Of a DNA stretch of 64,000 nucleotides, positions 25,716-36,100 are shown piece after piece. The notes beneath the pieces are model-generated. The model was given only the letters and a program-made list of their open reading frames with translations, had not been told where the DNA came from and ran no database searches. This DNA is from Actinacidiphila cocklensis (GTDB lineage Bacteria > Actinomycetota > Actinomycetes > Streptomycetales > Streptomycetaceae). Within the stretch, counting starts at the first letter, position 1. Each line of letters starts with the position of its first letter. Made by a program: the position numbers and the translations under genes. The DNA lies in NCBI RefSeq assembly GCF_907177275.1, contig NZ_CAJSLV010000013.1, forward strand, positions 1-64,000, given 5' to 3'.

Positions 25716-28700
25716 ATGGACTTGGGTGGGGGTAGACGCGCGCGCTCGCGTCGGATGCTGACCGGTACCGTCGCGGCCGTGGTCGTCGCGGCCGGTCTCG
25801 CGGCTGCCGGGCAGTCCGCAGCGGCGGCGCCGGCACAGGCGGCCACGCACACACGGGCAGCCGCGCAGGCACAGGCGGCGAAGGGCGGCAGCGCTCACAC
25901 GAACCGCACCGCGCTCACGCAGAGCGCGGCGGCGGCGCAGGCCGCCGGCGCGGGGCAGAACGTGGAGATCAGTTCGCTGCGGACGGAGTCCAGCGAGACC
26001 TACGCCACGCCGGACGGCGGCATGGAGACCGACCAGCACCTGCGTCCGGTGCGGGCACGTGTCGGCGGCGGCTGGAAGACGATCGACAACACCTTGGTCA
26101 AGCAGCCCGACGGCAGCATCGCACCCGCGGTGGCGTCGGTCGGGATGACGTTTTCTGGCGGCGGGTCGACTCCGCTGGTGACCCTGGACAGGGACGGGCG
26201 GACACTGTCCTACAGCTGGCCGTCCGCACTGCCCGCACCGACGCTGAGCGGTGACACGGCCACGTACCGGGACGTGCTGCCGGACGTCGACCTGCAGGTG
26301 CGCGCGGACACCGACGGCTTCCACGAGCTGGTGGTGGTCAACACCGCCGCGGCCGCGAAGAACCCGGCGCTGGCGCAGCTGACCTTCGGGGTGCAGGCGA
26401 CCGGCCTGGACGTCGCCCGCACCGCGGACGGCGGCCTGACGGCGACCGACACCACCGGCGGCGGCGAGGTCTTCGCCGCGCCGAAGCCGATCATGTGGGA
26501 CTCCGGTGCCGCCTCGGCGGCCACCGCGAAGGCGGCGAAGGCCGGCAGCGCCGACATCGCCGCCACCGGTGACGCCGGCGCCGACGACCCGGCGCAGGGT
26601 CCGACCGACACCTCGAAGATGGCGCCGATCGGCGTCGCGGTCGACCCGGCCGACACCCGGCTGACCCTGACGCCCGACCCCGCCCTGCTCACCGGCGCGG
26701 CGACGTCGTACCCGCTCTACATCGACCCGCAGACGTACACCCCCAAGGCGGGGGACTGGACGATGGTGTCGAAGTACTGGGCGTCCAGCCCGCAGTACCA
26801 CTTCAACGGCGACTCGGACTCCGGCGTGGGCGACTGCGCGTGGTCGTACTGCGCCCCCTCCGACGTGAAGCGGCTGTTCTACACCTTCCCCACCTCGAAG
26901 TTCGCCGGGAAGACGATCCTGGACGCCACCTTCGTCGGCCATGAGACGTGGTCGGGCTCGTGCAGCGCACGCAAGATCGAGCTGTGGCGGACGAAGGGCT
27001 TCAGCTCGGGCACCACGTGGAACTCCTCGTCCGACAACTGGCTGGACCTGCTGGACACCCAGAACGAGGCGCACGGCTACGACGGCTGCGCGGCGTCCGA
27101 CGTCGAGTTCAACGCGACCACCGGCGTGAAGTACGCCGCCTCGCACAACTCCTCGTCGACCACCTTCGGACTGCGGGCCTACGACGAGTCGGACAAGTAC
27201 GGCTGGAAGCGCTTCACCGACGACGCGTACCTGCGGGTGCACTACAACATGCCGCCGAAGCAGATCCCCATGTCCCACCTGTCGATGAGCCCCGGCAGCT
27301 CGTGCCACAGCCCGTCGTCACCGGTGCGCATCCGCACCCTGCCGACCATCAGCGCCAGCGACGTCACCGACCCCGACGGCGACGAGGTGAGCGTGCAGTT
27401 CGCCGTGGCGTGGGACGCCGGTGACGGCAAGGGCCTGGTCACCCAGTGGACCTCGGCCAAGATCGGACCGAAGAAGTCGGGCTCGACCTTCTCCACGAAG
27501 CTGACCACGACCCTGTCCGGCAAGACGATCCCGAAGAACAAGACGATCGCCTGGCAGGCGCGGGCGGTCGACTACGACCAGGGCGTCTACTACAGCTACT
27601 CGCCGTGGTCGTCCACCGGCTCCGCGACCAACTGCTACTGGGTGTACGACACCAGCGTGCCGGCCGGCCCGGTGATCAGCTCCGGCGACTACCCGGCGGT
27701 CGACGACACCAACCCCGACGACCCGTCCTACGACGGCGTCGGCCGGGACGGCAGCTTCAGCTTCGACTCGTCGTCCACCGACGTGGTCAAGTACTGCTAC
27801 GGCGTCAACGCCGACCCGGTGTGCGACACCGCCCACACGGTGACCACCACCGGCGGCGCGGCCAAGTCGGTGGAGTTCCGGCCGACGCGGGCCGGTACGA
27901 ACTTCGTGTACGCGCAGAGCTTCGACAGCGCCGGCAACGGCAGCGAGCCGGAGGAGTACCAGTTCCGCGTCAAGGAGGGCCAGCCGGCCAGGGCGGAGTG
28001 GCAGCTGGACGACGCGGCCGGCGCCACGCAGGCCGCGGGCACCGCGGGCGACCGGACGCTGAGCGTGGTGGGCTCCCCGACACTGGGCGCCCCGGGCAGG
28101 TCGGGCACCGCGATCGACTTCAACGGCACCGACTCCTACCTCCAGTCCGACATCCCGACGGTGCACACCGACGCCAGCATGACGGTGGCCGCCTGGGTGA
28201 AGCTCGACCGGATGCCGGACGCGGCCGCGATCGTGGCCGCCCAGCCGGGCAACGACTCGCCGGGCTTCGAGCTGTACTACTCGCAGGCCTACGACCGGTG
28301 GGTCTTCAACCAGTACAGCGCCGACACCGCCGCGGCCACACCGGTGCGGGCGATGTCCGCGACCGCCGGGGGAGTGGCGGCCGGGCAGTGGTACCACCTG
28401 CTCGGATCGTACGACGCGTCCAAGCACATCCTGGCGCTGTACGTCAACGGGACCCTGATGGGGACCACGAGCTACACCACCGCGTGGGACGCGCGGCGCG
28501 GGCTGCAGATCGGCGCGGGCAACTACTCGGGCACGCCGGGAGCCTTCTTCCCCGGCACGATCGACGACGTCAGGATCTACGACAAGGCCCTGGTCGCCGC
28601 CGACGTGACCCGGCTGGCGAGCGGGCAGCCCCTCGGCGTCGGACGCCCCGCCCGGGCGGTCTTCGCGCTGGACGAGCCGACCACCCAGGCCGACGGCACC

Positions 28701-30092
28701 GCGACCACGCAGGTGCACGGGCGGGCCGACGTCGACGCGGCGGTCTTCCACGGCGGGGTCACCGCGGGAACCGCGGGAGCGCAGGACGGCGCGCTGACCC
28801 TCGACGGCACGACAGGCTACGCGGCCACCGCGTCCTCGCACGTCAACAACCTCGACAGCTTCTCCGTGGTGGGCTGGGCGAAGCTGTCGTCCAAACCGGA
28901 CCACGCGGCCGTCATCGCCACCCAGACCGGAGCCCACAGACCGAGCTTCGAGCTGTACTACTCGGCGACCTACGGCTGGTCGTTCGACGCCTACACCGCG
29001 GACGCCGACACCGCCGACATCGTCCGTGCGGCCCAGGGCGACACCACCCACTCGCCGGCCGGCGTGTGGACGCAGCTGCTGGGCTCGTACGACGCGAACA
29101 CCGACGACATGAGGCTGTACGTCAACGGTGTGTGGGTGGCCACGACGAAGTTCGCCGCGCCCTTCTACGGCGGCGGCCCGACCCAGATCGGCGCCGGGTC
29201 CTACGACGGTGCCCCGGGCAGCTTCTTCCCCGGCCAGGTCGACGACGTGCAGCTGTACGACCGGGCGCTGTCGGCTCCTGAGGCCGCCTCGCTCTTCCAC
29301 GACCAGCTCCAGGTCGAGGGGCGGTGGCGGCTCGACAGCGCCTCCGGCAGCCCCGTGGTCTCGCCCGACTCGCTGGCCGCGGCGGCCGACCAGCACCCGC
29401 TGACCCTCGGCAGCGGCGCGAAGATCGACGCCACCGGTGCCGCCAGCATGGTGGGCGCGGGGTCCCTGGTGCTGGACGGCACCGCGAACGGCTACGCCTC
29501 CACCAGCAGTTCACCGATCCACACCGACAGCAGCTTCACCGTCAGCGCCTGGGTGTCCACACCCGCACGGCCCACCAAACCCGTGACGGTGATGAGCATG
29601 GCCGGCGCGACGACCAGCGGTTTCGCGGTGCGCTACGTACCGGACTCCGCCGATCCGGCCAACGCTGGCGCGTGGCAGCTGCAGACGTCCAACGCCGACA
29701 GCACCACCGCCGTCGTCTCGACCGCCTCGGACAGCAGCTTCCAGAACAACGGGTCCTGGGACCACGTCGCGGTGGTCTACGACCTGATGGCCGGGCAGAT
29801 GCGGCTGTACGTCAACGGCCAGCTGCAGCAGTCGCTCTGCTCGGACAGCGACGACGACGGCACGCCCGACGACCCGTCGTGCACCGAGTCGGTGTCGTGG
29901 AACTCCTCCGTGCTGCCGTTCGACGCGACCAAGGGCCTGCAACTGGGCCGGATCAAGACCGGTGCGTCGACCTGGGGCGAGTACTGGCCCGGAGTGATCG
30001 ACGACGTGTGGGTCTTCGGCGGCGTGGCCTCCGACACCCAGATCGCGGCGCTGGCCAGCGGCTCGGATCTGGACACCACCGCCGGGCCCTGA
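25716..30092 (+). CDS. Giant secreted protein with three LamG-like domains
   Basis: This 1458-residue protein has a basic N-terminus and a signal peptide (to about residue 43). An N-terminal beta-rich region (about 85-330) follows, then a DNRLRE-like/beta-sandwich region (about 340-510). A fibronectin-like region with YYSYSPWSS and SPA-type motifs lies at about 515-750. Three concanavalin-like LamG domains follow at about 756-968, 978-1198 and 1200-1455, each with an AWV/GWAKL start and a FFPG(T/Q)(I/V)DDV end. Such proteins precede RHS/YD-repeat genes in many streptomycetes and are thought to act at the cell surface. The next gene is the RHS protein 97 bases downstream, but a strong hairpin lies between. 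No catalytic motif was recognised. Confidence 0.85.
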   Translation: MDLGGGRRARSRRMLTGTVAAVVVAAGLAAAGQSAAAAPAQAATHTRAAAQAQAAKGGSAHTNRTALTQSAAAAQAAGAGQNVEISSLRTESSETYATPDGGMETDQHLRPVRARVGGGWKTIDNTLVKQPDGSIAPAVASVGMTFSGGGSTPLVTLDRDGRTLSYSWPSALPAPTLSGDTATYRDVLPDVDLQVRADTDGFHELVVVNTAAAAKNPALAQLTFGVQATGLDVARTADGGLTATDTTGGGEVFAAPKPIMWDSGAASAATAKAAKAGSADIAATGDAGADDPAQGPTDTSKMAPIGVAVDPADTRLTLTPDPALLTGAATSYPLYIDPQTYTPKAGDWTMVSKYWASSPQYHFNGDSDSGVGDCAWSYCAPSDVKRLFYTFPTSKFAGKTILDATFVGHETWSGSCSARKIELWRTKGFSSGTTWNSSSDNWLDLLDTQNEAHGYDGCAASDVEFNATTGVKYAASHNSSSTTFGLRAYDESDKYGWKRFTDDAYLRVHYNMPPKQIPMSHLSMSPGSSCHSPSSPVRIRTLPTISASDVTDPDGDEVSVQFAVAWDAGDGKGLVTQWTSAKIGPKKSGSTFSTKLTTTLSGKTIPKNKTIAWQARAVDYDQGVYYSYSPWSSTGSATNCYWVYDTSVPAGPVISSGDYPAVDDTNPDDPSYDGVGRDGSFSFDSSSTDVVKYCYGVNADPVCDTAHTVTTTGGAAKSVEFRPTRAGTNFVYAQSFDSAGNGSEPEEYQFRVKEGQPARAEWQLDDAAGATQAAGTAGDRTLSVVGSPTLGAPGRSGTAIDFNGTDSYLQSDIPTVHTDASMTVAAWVKLDRMPDAAAIVAAQPGNDSPGFELYYSQAYDRWVFNQYSADTAAATPVRAMSATAGGVAAGQWYHLLGSYDASKHILALYVNGTLMGTTSYTTAWDARRGLQIGAGNYSGTPGAFFPGTIDDVRIYDKALVAADVTRLASGQPLGVGRPARAVFALDEPTTQADGTATTQVHGRADVDAAVFHGGVTAGTAGAQDGALTLDGTTGYAATASSHVNNLDSFSVVGWAKLSSKPDHAAVIATQTGAHRPSFELYYSATYGWSFDAYTADADTADIVRAAQGDTTHSPAGVWTQLLGSYDANTDDMRLYVNGVWVATTKFAAPFYGGGPTQIGAGSYDGAPGSFFPGQVDDVQLYDRALSAPEAASLFHDQLQVEGRWRLDSASGSPVVSPDSLAAAADQHPLTLGSGAKIDATGAASMVGAGSLVLDGTANGYASTSSSPIHTDSSFTVSAWVSTPARPTKPVTVMSMAGATTSGFAVRYVPDSADPANAGAWQLQTSNADSTTAVVSTASDSSFQNNGSWDHVAVVYDLMAGQMRLYVNGQLQQSLCSDSDDDGTPDDPSCTESVSWNSSVLPFDATKGLQLGRIKTGASTWGEYWPGVIDDVWVFGGVASDTQIAALASGSDLDTTAGP

Positions 30093-30107
30093 CCCGGTCG
30101 TACCACC

Positions 30108-30138
30108 GGGGCGGCGCGCGGGCATCGCGCGCCGCCCC
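30108..30138 (+). terminator. Hairpin between LamG and RHS genes
   Basis: A perfect 13-bp GC stem (30108-30120 with 30126-30138, loop GGCAT) follows the LamG gene. It may end most transcripts, so the RHS gene may depend on read-through. Confidence 0.6.
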
Positions 30139-30189
30139 TCCCACGCATGGCATGACGCAGAAACGTCGACGGATGGGGACGGGGCAGGC

Positions 30190-33100
30190 GTGATCAACAG
30201 ACGGATGTCATCGGGCGGGGCACGCAGCAGGGCGGCTCTGCCGGTCTGCGGAGTGCTGCTGGCCGGTATGTTGCAGGTGGTGGCGCTACCGGTGGCGCAG
30301 GCCGACGGCCTGGCGCACCAGCCGTCCCCCGGCGTGCCGGTGGCCGGCCACTCGGGCAGTACGACGGTGCCGCGCGCCCAGGACGGGCTGCCGCACCGGC
30401 CCGCGCAGAGCGGCGCGCACTCCTGGGCGCAGCCGGGGAGCGCCACCGTCGCGCTCCCCGCCGCACAGGCCGGGGCCGGTGCCGTCCGCGCCGGGAGCCT
30501 CCCGGTGACCCTGACGGTGCCCGCGGCGGCGAAGCCGGCCGGGACCGCGAAGGGCGCCGGCGCCGCGGCGGGCGCCACCGCGGTGACCGGCACCGCGACC
30601 GTACGGGTCCTCGACCGTAAGGCCACCCGGGCAGCGGGCGTGGACGGCCTGCTCTTCACCCTCGCCCCGCAGGCGGAATCCGCCGGCGGCACCGTGGGCG
30701 TCCGCGTGGACGACAGCGCCTACGCCCAGGCCTACGGCGGGGCGTATGCCGCGCGGCTGCACCTGGTGCGGCTGCCGGCCTGCGCGCTGACCACCCCGGA
30801 GCAGGCGGCCTGCACCCGGCAGGCCCCCCTCCCCACCACGAACGACACCGCCACCCACACGCTGAGCGCCGACGCGCTCTCCCTGGCGTCGGCCTCCGCC
30901 GCCACGCCCATGGTGCTCGCGGCGACCGCCGCCACGTCGGGCGACCACGGCGACTACGCCGCCACCTCGCTGTCCCCCTCCTCGACATGGGACGTGGGAC
31001 CCAGCACCGGCACGTTCACCTGGTCGTACGACATGCCCGCGCCGGACGTCCCGGGCAGCTTCGACCCGAAGGTGACGCTGACCTACGACTCCGGCGCGGT
31101 CGACGGCCGCACCAGCAGCACCAACAACCAGTCCTCCTGGGCGGGCGACGGCTTCGACATGTCCCCGGGCTACATCGAGCGCAGCTACAAGCCCTGCGCG
31201 GACGAGGGCGTCAAGGACTCCGACGGCTACAAGGTCGGGGACCTGTGCTGGGCGTACGACAACGCCACCATCTCCTTCGAGGGCCACTCGGGCCAGCTGG
31301 TCTCCACCGGAACCAACTCCTTCCGGATCAAGGGCGACGACGGCACGAAGATCGACCGGGTCTACGGCAGTTCGAGCGACGTGCGCTCCAACGGGGCGCG
31401 CAACGACGAGTACTGGCGGGTGACGACCACCGACGGCACCCAGTACTACTTCGGTTACAACAAGCTGCCCGGCTGGGCCAGCGGCAAGACGACCACCGAC
31501 TCGACCTGGACCGTGCCGGTCTTCGGCAACAACGCCGACGAGCCCTGCCACGGCTCGACGTTCGCGACGTCCTGGTGCCAGCAGGGCTGGCGGTGGAACC
31601 TCGACTACTCCGTCGACCCGCACGGCAACGCCATCGCCTACTACTACAACAAGGAGACCAACTACTACGGCCGCGACAGGACCGCCTCCGACCCCACGGT
31701 CTACGTCCGCGGCGGCACCCTGGACCACATCGACTACGGGCTGAAGTCCACCGCGGTCTACTCCGCCAAGGCGCTGGCCCAGGTCCAGTTCACCAGCGCG
31801 GAGCGCTGCCTGGACGCCACGGCGGGCGCCTGCGACGCCTCGAAGATCGACACGAACTCCTTCCCCTGGTACGACACACCCTGGGACCTGAACTGCAAGT
31901 CGACCGGTGACTGCGACGCCTTCGGCCCGTCCTTCTGGACCCGCAAGCGGCTGACCGCGGTCACCTCGCAGGTGCTCACCTCCGCCGGCACCTACACGCC
32001 GGTGGACACCTGGAAGCTGGCCCAGCAGTGGGGCATGGCCGACATCGACTACCAGCTGGAGCTGGCGTCCATCGAGCACACCGGCCTGGCCGACACCCCC
32101 GAGGGCGCCCCCGACCTGACGATGCCCAAGGTCACCTTCGGCTACGACCAGCGCACCAACCGGCTGGACGTGCCGGGCGACAACACCTCGCCCTTCATCA
32201 AGGAGCGCGTCGCCACCATCGACGACGAGTCCGGCGGCCAGACGGACATCACCTACTCCACCGCGGCCTGCGACGCCGCCCACCTGCCGGCCCCGGACTC
32301 CAACGGCACGCTGTGCTTCCCGCAGTACGTCACCAAGCAGGGTGACGAGGACCCCAGCCTGCAGTGGTTCAACAAGTACGTGGTCGCCAAGACCGTCAGG
32401 TCCGACCGCACCGTCACCTCGCCCGACGAGGTGACGACGTACGACTACCTCGGTGCGCCCGCCTGGCACTACGACTCCGACGACGGCATCACCAAGGAGA
32501 AGTACAAGACCTGGTCGACCTACCGCGGCTACGCCCACGTACGGGTGGACACCGGCGGCCAGGACCCGGTCGGCATGCTCTCCCAGACCGACCACTACTA
32601 CCTGCGCGGCATGGACGGCGACAAGACCACCGGCGCCAAGCGCAGCGTGAGCGTGTCGGACGACAACGGCGGCAGCATCACCGACCACGACTCGCTGTCC
32701 GGGTTCGAGTACAAGACGGAGCACTACTCAGGGCCGTCCGGCAAGGTCCTCGACAAGACCGTCAACACCCCCTGGCACCACGAGACCGGCTCGGTCACCC
32801 GCAGCTGGGGCACCATCGCGGCGAACCTGACCGGGACCACCGAGACCCGCGCCTGGACCTCGCTCGACGCGGGCGCCGGCTCGTCGTGGCGGATCACCGA
32901 CGTCACCCGCAGCTTCGAGAACACCGCGGGCCGCGTGCTGACCACCGACGACCACGGCGACGTGTCCACCGCGGCAGACGACCGCTGCACCACGACCACC
33001 TACGTGGACAACACCACCGCCTGGATCCTGAACGCCCCGTCGCGGATCCTGACGCTGGCGGTGCCCTGCAACGGCACGCCGAACTACGCCAAGGACGTGC

Positions 33101-36100
33101 TGTCCGACGTCCGCACCGCCTACGACGGGCAGGCCTACGGGGCTGCGCCGAAGGCCGGTGACGCCACCCGTGTCGCCACCCTGAAGTCCCACAACGGGAC
33201 CACCGCCACCTACCTGGAGACCGGCGCCGCCTACGACGGCTACGGCCGTACCACCTCGGCCACCGACCTGAGCGGCAACGTCACCGCCACGGTGACCGGC
33301 GCACCCCAGCGCACCGACCGCACCGACGGACGGGTCACCACGACGGCCTACTCGCCGGCCGGCGGCTTCCCGCTGACGGTCGCGGTCACCACGCCGCCGG
33401 CCACGGCGGGCGACGCCACGACCGCGCAGACCACCACGACGACCCTCGACCCGGTGCGCAGGCTGCCGGTCACCGTGGTCGACACCAACAGCAAGCGCTC
33501 CGACACCACCTACGACGCGCTGGGCCGCAAGCTGAAGATCTGGCTGCCCGACCGGTCCAAGGCCAACAGCCAGACGCCCGACTACGCGTTCAGCTACACC
33601 GTCACCGACGGCAAGCCCCCGGTGGTGGGCACCACGACCCTGGCCGGCACCGGCACCCACACCTCCTACGCCCTCTACGACGGCTTCCTGAGGGTGCGCC
33701 AGGCGCAGGCACCCGGGCCGAAGGGCGGCATGCTGGTCTCCGACACCTTCTACGACTCCCGCGGCCTGGTCGACAAGTCCTTCGCCTCCTACTACGCCGC
33801 CAAGGCGCCCTCCACCGTCCTCTACACGCTGGACGAGGCGCTGTCGGTGGAGACGCAGACCTGGAACACCTACGACGGTCTCGGCCGCATCACCCAGAGC
33901 CGCCAAGTGGCCGGCAACGGCGACGGCGGCACGGTGCTGGCGACCACCACCACGGCCTACGGCGGCGACCGCACCACGGTCACCCCGCCGCAGGGCGGCA
34001 CGCCGACCACCACGGTCACCGACGCCCGCGGCAATACCCGTGAGCTGGACCAGTACCACGCCTCGACGCCCACCGGGGCGTACGACAAGACGGCCTACGA
34101 GTACAACACGGCCGGCCTGCTCGACAAGATCACCGACCCGTCGGGCACCGTCTGGGGCTTCGGCTACGACCAGCGCGGCAACCAGACCAGCGCGGTCGAC
34201 CCCGACAAGGGGACGACCAACAGCGTCTACGACGACCGCAACCACCTGGCGTCGAGCACCGACCAGCGCGGGAAGACCATCACCCACCTCTACGACGGGC
34301 TCGGCCGGGAGACCGAGACCCACGACGGCGACGCGAGCGGGCCGCTGCTGACCAAGCACGTGTGGGACCCGGCCGGCTTCAAGGGCAAGCCCGCCTCGGC
34401 CACCCGCTACGTCGGCGGTGCCGGCGGCTCTGCGTACACCGTGACCTACGGGCTGTACGACAACCTCTACCGCGCCCACCGCACCACGACCACGATCCCG
34501 GCCGCCGAGGGCGCGCTGGCCGGCTCCTACCAGGCCAACGTCCAGTACAACGCGGACGGCACCACGCAGTCCGTCGGCTACCCCGCGGCGGGCGGCCTCG
34601 CGGCCGAGGCGGTCACCCCGACCTACGACGAGGTGCTGCGGCCCGTGACGGTGTCGGGCTCCGGCGGCGCCACCTACACCACGGCCACCGACTACAGCTA
34701 CACAGGGCAGGCGCTGCAGTACACCTTCCAGGCGGCCGGGCAGAAGATGACCCAGGTCACCAACACCTACCAGTGGGGCACCGAGCGGCTGGCCAACTCC
34801 CGGGTCGACCGGCAGGACGTGCCGGGCACGGACAAGTCCGCCACCTACGGCTACGACCAGGCCGGCGACATCACCTCGCTCACCGACGTCTCCCGTGACG
34901 GCACCGACGCCCAGTGCTTCCAGTACGACTACCTCGGGCGGCTGACCGAGGCGTGGGCGCAGAGCACGGCGGGCTGCGCCACCACCCCGTCCGCGCAGGC
35001 GCTCGGCGGACCGGCCTCGTACTGGCAGTCCCTCGGGTACGACCAGGCCGGCGACCGGACCAGCGAGACCGACCACTCCACGACCGGGAACCCGGCCCAG
35101 GACACCGTCCGCAACTACAGTTACCCCGCCCCCACCGCCCCGCAGCCGCACACCCTCAGCCAGGTGCAGACCACCGGGCCCGGCGGCACGGCGGTGGACT
35201 CCTACACCTACGACGCGAGCGGCGACACCCAGACCCGTGCCGTCGGCGGAGGCAGCAAGCAGACCCTGGTGTGGGACGGCGAGGGCCGGCTGGCCCAGGT
35301 GACCACCGACGACGGGAAGAGCACCGCCTACGTCTACGACGCCGACGGCAACCGCCTGATCGAGCGCACGGGCAGCGGCAGCACGCTCTACCTCGGCGGC
35401 ACCGAGGTCACCGTGGCCACCGGGTCGACCACCCCGCACGCCACCCGCTACTACGATCTCGGCGACGGCAACCAGGCGATGCGCACCGACGACAACACGG
35501 TGTACTTCCTCGTCGCCGACGGCCAGGGCACCGGCCAGCTCCAGATCAACAGCACCGGCCTGGCCATGCAGCAGCGCCGCACCACCCCCTTCGGCCAGGT
35601 GCGGGGCACCGCGCCGGCAGGCTGGTCCGGCGACCGGGGCTTCGTCGGCGGCGTCAACGACGCCGGCACCGGCCTGACCCATCTGGGCGCCCGCGACTAC
35701 GACCCGGCCACCGGCCGCTTCGCCTCCGTCGACCCGCAGATCGACAGCAGCGACCCGCAGTCGCTCAACGGCTACGCCTACGCGGGCAACGACCCCGTCA
35801 CCCAGACCGACCCGACCGGCCTCTACACCTGCCGCAACGGCCACGAGGGCTGCAACGAGCACGGCAACGCCTGCGGCAGCGACTGCAGCGCCTGGGCCAC
35901 CCAGGCGGGCGACTGCGTGCACACCGAGTGCGGGTCCAGCAAGATCAACCAGAACCCGGACGTGAGCATCAAGCAGCAGCGCGCGGTCACTTACGCCAGG
36001 ACGCACTGCGACGACCTGTGCGGGACCCTCGGCATCACCTCGCCGAAGGATCCCGAGTGGCAGGACCTGATCAAGGACCTGTACGGGGGCAGCCCGCCGC

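Noticed and set aside
35823..35940. Zinc-finger nuclease in the Cys-rich part of the RHS tip
   Set aside because: Cysteines are many, but no HNH, GHH or CxxC..H pattern of a known toxin nuclease could be laid out. Left as unknown.
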